This document shows, piece after piece, positions 57,528 to 64,000 of a stretch of DNA of 64,000 nucleotides. This DNA is from Oopsacas minuta (Eukaryota > Porifera > Hexactinellida > Lyssacinosida > Leucopsacidae). Position numbers and translations under genes: made by a program. The notes under the pieces were generated by a model, which made no database searches, had not been told where the DNA came from, and saw only the letters and a list, made by a program, of their open reading frames with translations. The first letter of the stretch is position 1; every line of letters begins with the position of its first letter. The stretch lies in the NCBI GenBank assembly GCA_024704765.1, contig JAKMXF010000305.1:100682-164681 (forward strand), written 5' to 3'.

Positions 57528-59372
57528 CTAAAAGAGAATATAGTGAATCAGAATAGCCTAATTGTTCTATAGTAAAGTATATAACAATAACAAGGATGCA
57601 TCTAAGAATTCGTAATACACAACCAATATTCTACATCCTGCCATGTAATAATTAAATTTAGGAAATTCAAGTAACTACTATGGAGATTTCACCCAATTAA
57701 ATTAACAAAAGAAATACATAGATATATATTCAATGTAATCTAACTAATTATAGTTACTATGTCCCTCATCTGAACTCCCAAAGTGCAATTTCGTATGATA
57801 TGGTGGATATCGAATCAGATCTCTCACTCTTCTAAACTTGAAAATAAAATTTTAAAGGAATGCTTTGATAAATGTTAAAATGTTTCTGGGATGTGAAACA
57901 TATTCCTCATTGGCAAATCTAATGGACTCGTCACATAAATGCAATATCAGAATAAAGAATGCTAATATCCAAATATCAATGAGTATAGAGAGGTCATAAT
58001 GAAAACAAACGTTTGAACAAGGTAACTAAAGGTTAAAGAACTGAAGTTTGTCAAGTCAATTATGGCAAATGTTCAAATTATTGACAGTCATACTGAATAA
58101 TAATGTCATGTACATGCATATTTAGAGAAATCTATAATGTATACAAAGAATTCGAATATTTGATATCATTCGAACACAATTGCCATTAAATTTTCTAAGC
58201 AGAGGAAAACTATGTGAAAAATGGTAAATTCAAAGTTGAAAAGAAGATTAATGTAAGAAATATTTAAGACTGAACTTGCCAAAGCATGGACGGAAGTAAA
58301 CTTGAATGCTAACTGCTAACGATAAGAGTATTAGTCAATATATTATCTAGAGGATGCAAGCCCTACAGGCGAATAATTCAGGTGATATATTTCTAGGAGT
58401 AGGAGCATTTTGCCGATACTCCAATATGGTAATGCAAAAATATATAGGCAGGGCATATAAATACCCAATATACTAAAACATAGTCAGCAGAGTAATTAGG
58501 AAGCACACTTAGACGTATGATGTGTGGTAAGACCCTAGATGAAAACCTGGAATCTTTGAGGTATCTAAATTACTACAATTAACACGTACATTGGGAAAGT
58601 GTATGTATAACCAGAAACCTGTACAATTGTGAATTAGCAAATTCAACTAAATTATGTACATAGAACATTAGCGGATGCAGGAATCGTCATAAATGGGCCC
58701 AGGTAGTGGCGGATCAAATATCTCTCTTGGCAATATCAACCAAGCTGGCGGCTAAAAATTGTCTACCAGATAAAATTCTTTCAGTGAGGCCAGTTAAAGA
58801 TTATTATAACCCACATAGTTTTAGAAAAAGATTGAGGTAAAGAAAAACTATTACCTACTATTTCTTCAACTAGTATCATCACACATGTCTCATTGTTATA
58901 ATATACCATGTTAGAGAAATTAACGAGAGAATGCAATAGTCAAAGAGAATTTCTTAGTGAATCTGAATTTAAATTCGTGAGAGTTTACAATAATGGGTCT
59001 GGGGGTGCCATGTAGGATCTGAGTGGGCTACAAGGGTGAACCTCCAATTAAATAACAAAAAGTTCATTGGTATTTGAATTATGGCAATTCGCATCATCTT
59101 TCATTTTGTGATGAGAATAATGCTCTAATAGTATGTTGGCGCATTAGCAAGGGAGGTTTGCGTCAAATATTGAAAAAATACAACTTGCTACTTTGCAAAT
59201 CCAAGGATAAGTTTCATTCTATAATTACATATTGAAGGTTCACGGAGATAGGTATCTGTGATATATTTTGTAAAAACTGGAATGATTGTAACATTGTAGA
59301 AAACTAACTGTCTCCCAAAAAGAAAAATTACAAGTGTTCCTAGTTGTACAAGAAATAGAATAGTGCTAAATA
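57528..59372. other. Probable DOCK intron, nothing certain
   Basis: AT-rich. At 58670-58835 a + strand frame reads KWAQVVADQISLLAISTKLA before stops. It may be TE debris but was not identified. No DOCK exon was recognised. Confidence 0.3.
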
Positions 59373-59666
59373 CAGTAGACCCTCACAAATCCGAACCTTG
59401 TTAATCCGAAAACTCGCTAATCTGAACAAGGCCTAAAGGTTATACAACCTTTGGAAACGGTATAACCTTTCAAAAAGAAAATAATTATATCAAATCTACT
59501 ACGGAGTAAATGATAGTGTATTAAACATGTGGGATCGTATTCATCGTTACTACAATTTCAAATTTTTTAGCCCTAGATCCTAAAGTATTGTTTCAATTCA
59601 GTTCGCCAATCCGAACGCATTATTTTGCCATGGAACAGTGCTGTTTTGATCAACGAGGGTGTACTG
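59373..59666. mobile_element. pogo-like MITE, about 294 bp
   Basis: The left end CAGTAGACCCTCACAAATCC pairs with CAGTACACCCTCGTTGATCA from the reverse complement of the right end. TA precedes the left end. The right side reads GA, so that half of the duplication is altered. Inside, AATCCGAA/TTAATCCGAA motifs recur near both ends (59391-59430 and 59600-59618), as is common in pogo/Tigger-type elements. Confidence 0.75.
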
Positions 59667-62038
59667 GATAGAATTAAGTCATAGAAAATATCACTCAAGG
59701 AAATTAAGGAAAAGGAGATTGCCGAGATTTGGATAATACCTCGGTAATTTCATGACACGATATTCTCCAATAATAGAGCATCTGCACCGGGCATGGAAGA
59801 GGCCCACTAATTATCCAGTATAGGCTTTTCAGCATCTTGAATACATTTCTAAAGTTGGGGTATGCTCCTGGTATCATGGGACTCCCTTTGGATCTGCCAC
59901 AGAACATAATATTTGCATAATAAAGACGAAAATGAAAAAAAATTTTTCTCCATAATCCACATAGAATGTAAATATTGCATACTACCGAGCAATTCAAACG
60001 CTCAAATTTGTTGAGGACAAGCCATCTTCGGTAGATTATTTCCAGATCACACCATTAGACACTTCTCTATAGCTAGTTAGCTAGCTATAAAGTCGGGAAA
60101 TTATGGAAAATGGGTAATATACATTGCTTTTCATTTTGATGGAGAAGTATTATATCTCTCATTTTTTCAAAACCATGGATTACTTCAAGTCTATTTTATT
60201 ATTGACCCATGATGTTCAAATACATTGTTAATAAAATAATTAAGAAACAGAAATTTGTATAGGAGGGTAAGTATTATTCACTTTTTTACATTGAGATACA
60301 CTCAACTGTAGGCCACGACAAGACCTATATTGTCTGTATCAATTACCAACTCGATATATATACATCCTTTGACCCATTTTTCAATAGTTCAGTTATTATT
60401 TACCGATATTTCCTTACTACTTAACAATATGCTTAATAGATGTAGTGTGGCCAACTTTCCTCCAATTATGACGAACTAATTATACTGTGTTTCAAATGGC
60501 GAATCATTGGTCAAAATAATTGCAGGTTGAATAATGAAGATTTTTTCCATAGAGATGATGCATGGGAATAGGAAAAGTCTTCATCTGTTTGAAACATTTC
60601 AATGACAGTGACATGTACTTCACTTCGATATTCCTATGGGTGATGGTACAGTGGAGAAATTTCAAGAAAGCCTGGTCACATGAAAATGCTAGGTCCGTCA
60701 ATCTACCTAACTTCTCTTTTATTTACAAGGATCTTCTAAAGCACATGATTGTTTGGACCAAAATGAAATTGATATCCGATATTTTCGTTATGCTCTTGAG
60801 TTGAGTTGTGCTGAAGATAAAAAAGAAATGATAGCTTTTCTGTTATTAATATTAATGGCATCCAGCTAAAGTTTAGGACAATTATCTTAACTGAAAAATG
60901 GACTTATATTCGCTCAAGTCAGGGTACATTGCATATTTTCAAGAAGGTACTATCTGGATCACTATTGACCATATCTGCTCAGATCTGTATAGGTGATTCT
61001 TTATATGTAAGGGAGTTTTGTAAATGAAGTTAAAATTCCATCCATAATTACTAGCCTTCTGATATTCGTCAAATTTATCAGCTAACTCAAAAGCTTGACA
61101 TACATCAACAAGATATTGTTGAGATTGGCATCAATATTGCTATACATTCAGTTAGATCTACCATAGAAATTTAGAACTTTGTGGAGAAGATTCCCAGAGG
61201 ATAAAATCTTCAATCGACTTTAATTTATTTATATCACCTTGAAAATATGAAGAATTCGAAGAACAACCACCAAAATAATATATTAACTTTGGTTCTATCT
61301 CTAAAGGCTCAACTAATCCCTTCAGGTTGCTACAGTTATCTGCAATCATTAAACGGTATCTCTCTGCCTTATCCATCTACTCAATCAAACCTCTCTATTC
61401 AAATATTGGTTCAGGCACAAGTTTTACAGATTATCTGAAGGTAGCATCCAGGACTTCAACAAATTTACGAAACATGTTCTTCAACAGTTGAAACAATTCA
61501 CGAAAGGTCAGATTACACTTATATGGGCAAAATCCATGTTTCTTTTCTACAAACTGTTACAACACATGCAGAGAACAATTCTTTTTCTATATGATTCAGC
61601 TAAGATGGTTCTAGCATTTCAAGTTTCCCTTTCACAAAGTGGTTTGAAATTGTGAAACTTCTACCATGTTGTAATACAAATCTTTTGACTTACTTCCAGC
61701 AATGAAGCAAATTATTATTGACAACGAGTAGTGTGGTCTTAAGGTAGTAGTAATTTGTACAGATGATTATTTAAGTAGCTACCTGGTAGTACAAGTTTAC
61801 AGTTAACTTGTCAAAACCCATCAGATCATACTAGATCCATTTTCTTGAAATATGACCCGTTTTACATAGTGAAGTATATCCGAAATAACTGAATAAATCA
61901 GAAGGATATCTATCTTCCAATCAATCGAACAATACTTTAGTGAAACATTTCCTTATTGTGTTTCAAACGCTTCATTCAAAGACATCAGGAATACACACAA
62001 GTCCGGACAGTACTCTACTGCTAGGATTACTAATAAAT
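59667..62038. other. Stretch with unassigned frames, probably upstream P-element debris in part
   Basis: The - strand frame 59704-59997 and a + strand frame at 60562-60804 are open. The latter contains VFICLKHFNDSDM and a later ENARSVNLPNF, faintly like the second half of a THAP DNA-binding domain (C-x-x-HF), which would fit the P-type relic downstream. A - strand frame at 61158-61376 (LIYYFGGCSSNSSYFQGD) with a fair donor could not be assigned. None is claimed as a gene. Confidence 0.35.
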
Positions 62039-63175
62039 TAACATCCAAAGTTACATGGCCACCAGTTCTTGAAAGACAAAGTGTCCCTTTAGCTCTTGCA
62101 GTTTGGGATCAGTCAACAGTAAATGTTATGTTGATGTATAATGAAGAGATTATGATTTCCAACCAAACATATCAATATATTTTTCTCATAACCAAATTTT
62201 GGAAGATATATAACATTCATAGTCCAGGTAACGATATTCAACTACGCGACCCTGATTCAAAGGTTTTCTTGCTTGGAGATGATCGTGTTGTGTTCTTTAC
62301 AAAGTTTGTATCTTGACTTCAGGATTGAAAGAGCTATAGTTGTAGTGGTAGAACTGGGAAACTTAGTTCACAACATATAACAGCTTACTTCACACTTGTC
62401 AAGTTATACCAACAATCATTAACCATTTAACAAGCAGTAATAGTGGATTTTCTTACGTTTTGACAGGATTGCTACAAAACGATCCTCTTGAAAAACACTC
62501 CGAGGTTTACTGATTAATGTCTGGTTGTAATTATAATATTTCAGTCAGCCAAATACTTGAGAGTGAACGTAGAATTAAAGTATCTAACATCTTAAAGTTA
62601 ATCAGAGCTTAAGACAGCAAATTTGAGACTGTGGTGAAGGAAATTTAAAGACTTTCCATTGTAAGAATGAACTTGATAATACTGAAACATTCTAAACAGA
62701 CCTGCACATATACTCTTCTCTTCTCCATCAGAACTTTGATTTTTCATCGAAGAGAGAAGTTCGCCAGTCCTTAGCTTTCATTACTGGATATGCTATACAA
62801 AATATTTGCATATCAAAATAGTATTCAAAGAAAGCTAATTCCAATTCCAATTCCACCACGTCATTATGTAATAGTTGTGTATTATTACTCATGTAAAATG
62901 AAACCTTTACACTGGAGAGTAAAGTTTCTGACTTGAAGCAAATACACTAACTGACCGAGGAGTGCTTAAATATCGTTCAGATGTTGTTGTCAATGCAGAA
63001 ATAACTCTGTTCAAATCCAATATAGAATCGAACAGGACAATCGACTGAGTAGACAATTTCTTGCTGCTACCAGTGAAACTATTCTTATTCAACTCGTAAT
63101 TTCGAGGATAGAATTTGAGAATTTTGATTTTTGGAGATTTGAGTGCAATAGTTGTCAAACATCATTCCATTGTTA
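62039..63175 (+). pseudogene. P-element/THAP9-like transposase, C-terminal relic
   Basis: Allowing frame changes, the + strand gives the C-terminal half of a P-type transposase. Blocks: TSKVTWPPVLERQSVPLALA with YIFLITKFWKIYNIHSPG (62045-62225), then after a stop near 62316 GFSYVLTGLLQNDPLEKHSE (about 62455-62515), then MSGCNYNISVSQILESERRI (about 62518-62577), then QSLAFITGYAIQNI (about 62767-62810), and finally LTDRGVLKYRSDVVVNAEIT (about 62950-63009). In P-element proteins these follow the GTP-binding insertion. The FVLTGxFQxDPLE and RGGLxxPSD patterns are typical of the family. Frameshifts and stops mark it as dead. A THAP-like piece at 60562 may be its start. Terminal repeats were not found. 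Confidence 0.75.
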
Positions 63176-63835
63176 TCTCAGCAAAATAGTATCTACCACC
63201 AACAGTTGGTTATTGAAGAATAAAATTCGCATCAAAACTCGAAAGGAACTTGGAAAAATGAAAAGCCAAGTTACTTGTAATGAACAACTACTTTTTATAC
63301 TCACTAAACCATAGCCTGTATTTGAGCTGAAAATATTAAATAGAGGCAAAATTAATGTCCATCCATACTGATGATATGCAATAAATATGTATGCATGTAT
63401 ATGTGTTTACTATATATCTATATATGTATACATATGTTTATGAGTCGAGAATTGATTGAAGAAACTGGAAGACCCAGGGCTGATTCTGGAATTGGTTCGA
63501 ACAAATAAAGTATTGAAGAAAGCTCACACCTATTACGAAATTATGAGGATATTGTCAATTTGGAGAATCACATTATTAACACTGTTCAATCAATGTATCA
63601 TGAAATAAGTTTGAAACTTGAATCACAGGTATCCTTGAGCGTGAGAAATATCAAGACGATAATACTTTCACCAATGCAAACTCATCATGAAATTATTAGC
63701 TCATCATGACTGAACATAAATCAAAATTAACCGAATTTTGGTTTTTGAGAATTCCAATATTTCGAGAATTCCATAATAGTCGAGGGACAGAGTGCCCAGA
63801 TTACCAACTAAGACCAAGTAACAGCTCCAGTACTA
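63176..63835. other. Spacer with TATG simple repeat and shared motif
   Basis: AT-rich. A TATG/TATA-rich simple sequence (about 63379-63442) is followed by TTGATTGAAGAAACTGGAAG at 63453-63472, the motif also seen at 40213 after similar simple sequence. Nothing coding was seen. Confidence 0.4.
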
Positions 63836-64000
63836 CAGTGGAAGCCGCTTAATCGGGACAGCTCGGAGTCAATGTTTGTCCCGATTACCCGATTGTCCCG
63901 ATTAACCGATTATGATTATTTAAGTATTCAAAACTAGTTTTTCATTGTCACATGGCCAGATATATCTTATTTCTATACTACTAATCCTGATTTATCTAGG
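63836..64000 (-). mobile_element. Tigger-like MITE, partial at the window edge
   Basis: It begins CAGTGGAAGCCGCTTAATCG after TA (63834-63835). It matches the right end of the copy at 22733-23126 read in reverse complement, including TGTCCCGATTAACCGAT and ATTATTTAAGTATTC. The element is therefore inverted relative to that copy and runs off the window. Confidence 0.8.

Noticed and set aside
59704-59997. - strand frame considered as an upstream DOCK exon
   Set aside because: None of the expected DHR-2 patterns are present. Other frames give protein-like but unassignable pieces with stops.
61158-61376. - strand frame with a fair donor, considered as a DOCK exon or P-element part
   Set aside because: It matches neither DOCK patterns nor the strand of the P-type relic. 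Kept only as an unassigned frame.

Overview
The window reads as a stretch of an AT-rich animal genome, most likely an arthropod. There are no bacterial-style gene runs. Instead, a few short host exons sit in a large excess of decayed mobile elements, many from Tc1/mariner, hAT, P, Ty3/gypsy and pogo/Tigger-like groups. The species cannot be fixed from the sequence. Everything was read by eye, with no database search.

Two host genes can be supported, and they face each other. On the + strand, 4908-5256 is the last coding exon of a LATS/Warts-type AGC kinase of the Hippo pathway: the C-terminal kinase tail, the hydrophobic motif FYEFTFRRF and a stop codon. On the - strand, four exons at 57268-57527, 53367-53545, 39579-39759 and 22159-22376 fit together in reading phase. 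The first three encode the end of the DHR-2 domain of an ELMO-binding DOCK protein (DOCK1/2/5 or DOCK3/4 group), an exchange factor for Rac. The fourth encodes a short basic, serine-rich tail and a stop. The visible part of this gene covers 35 kb because two introns of about 13.6 and 17.2 kb are packed with transposons. The earlier exons of both genes were not found and are probably outside the window.

Layout. 0-5 kb: a dispersed repeat, a 1,047-bp hAT element with an 8-bp target duplication, then the kinase exon. 5-22 kb, between the two converging genes: a mariner relic, nested pogo-like MITEs, a 32-bp tandem array, a DD41D-type mariner with clear ends, a degenerate array of about 128 bp period, a foldback element carrying a nested MITE, a 141-bp Helitron-like element and a ZBED-type hAT relic. 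22-39.6 kb, DOCK last intron: a Tigger-like MITE, a DD34D mariner relic, a hAT MITE, a DD37D maT-like element, a Tc1-type MITE and a Tc1-like DD37E element broken by one stop codon. 39.8-53.4 kb, next DOCK intron: a degenerate Ty3/gypsy element with a foreign insertion, a frameshifted copy of a multi-copy protein family of unknown type, a Helitron-like segment and the second foldback element, which ends 37 bp from a DOCK splice donor. 53.5-64 kb: the remaining DOCK exon, a pogo-like MITE, a P-element/THAP9-like transposase relic and the start of another Tigger-like copy.

No tRNA, rRNA, CRISPR or prokaryotic feature was seen. The mobile elements appear dead or non-autonomous. The closest to intact is the DD37E element at 35733-37076. 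The most unusual items are the foldback family, the 128-bp repeat shared by two loci, the unclassified repeat protein at 46.5-48.1 kb and the hAT element carrying an unidentified cysteine-containing reading frame.
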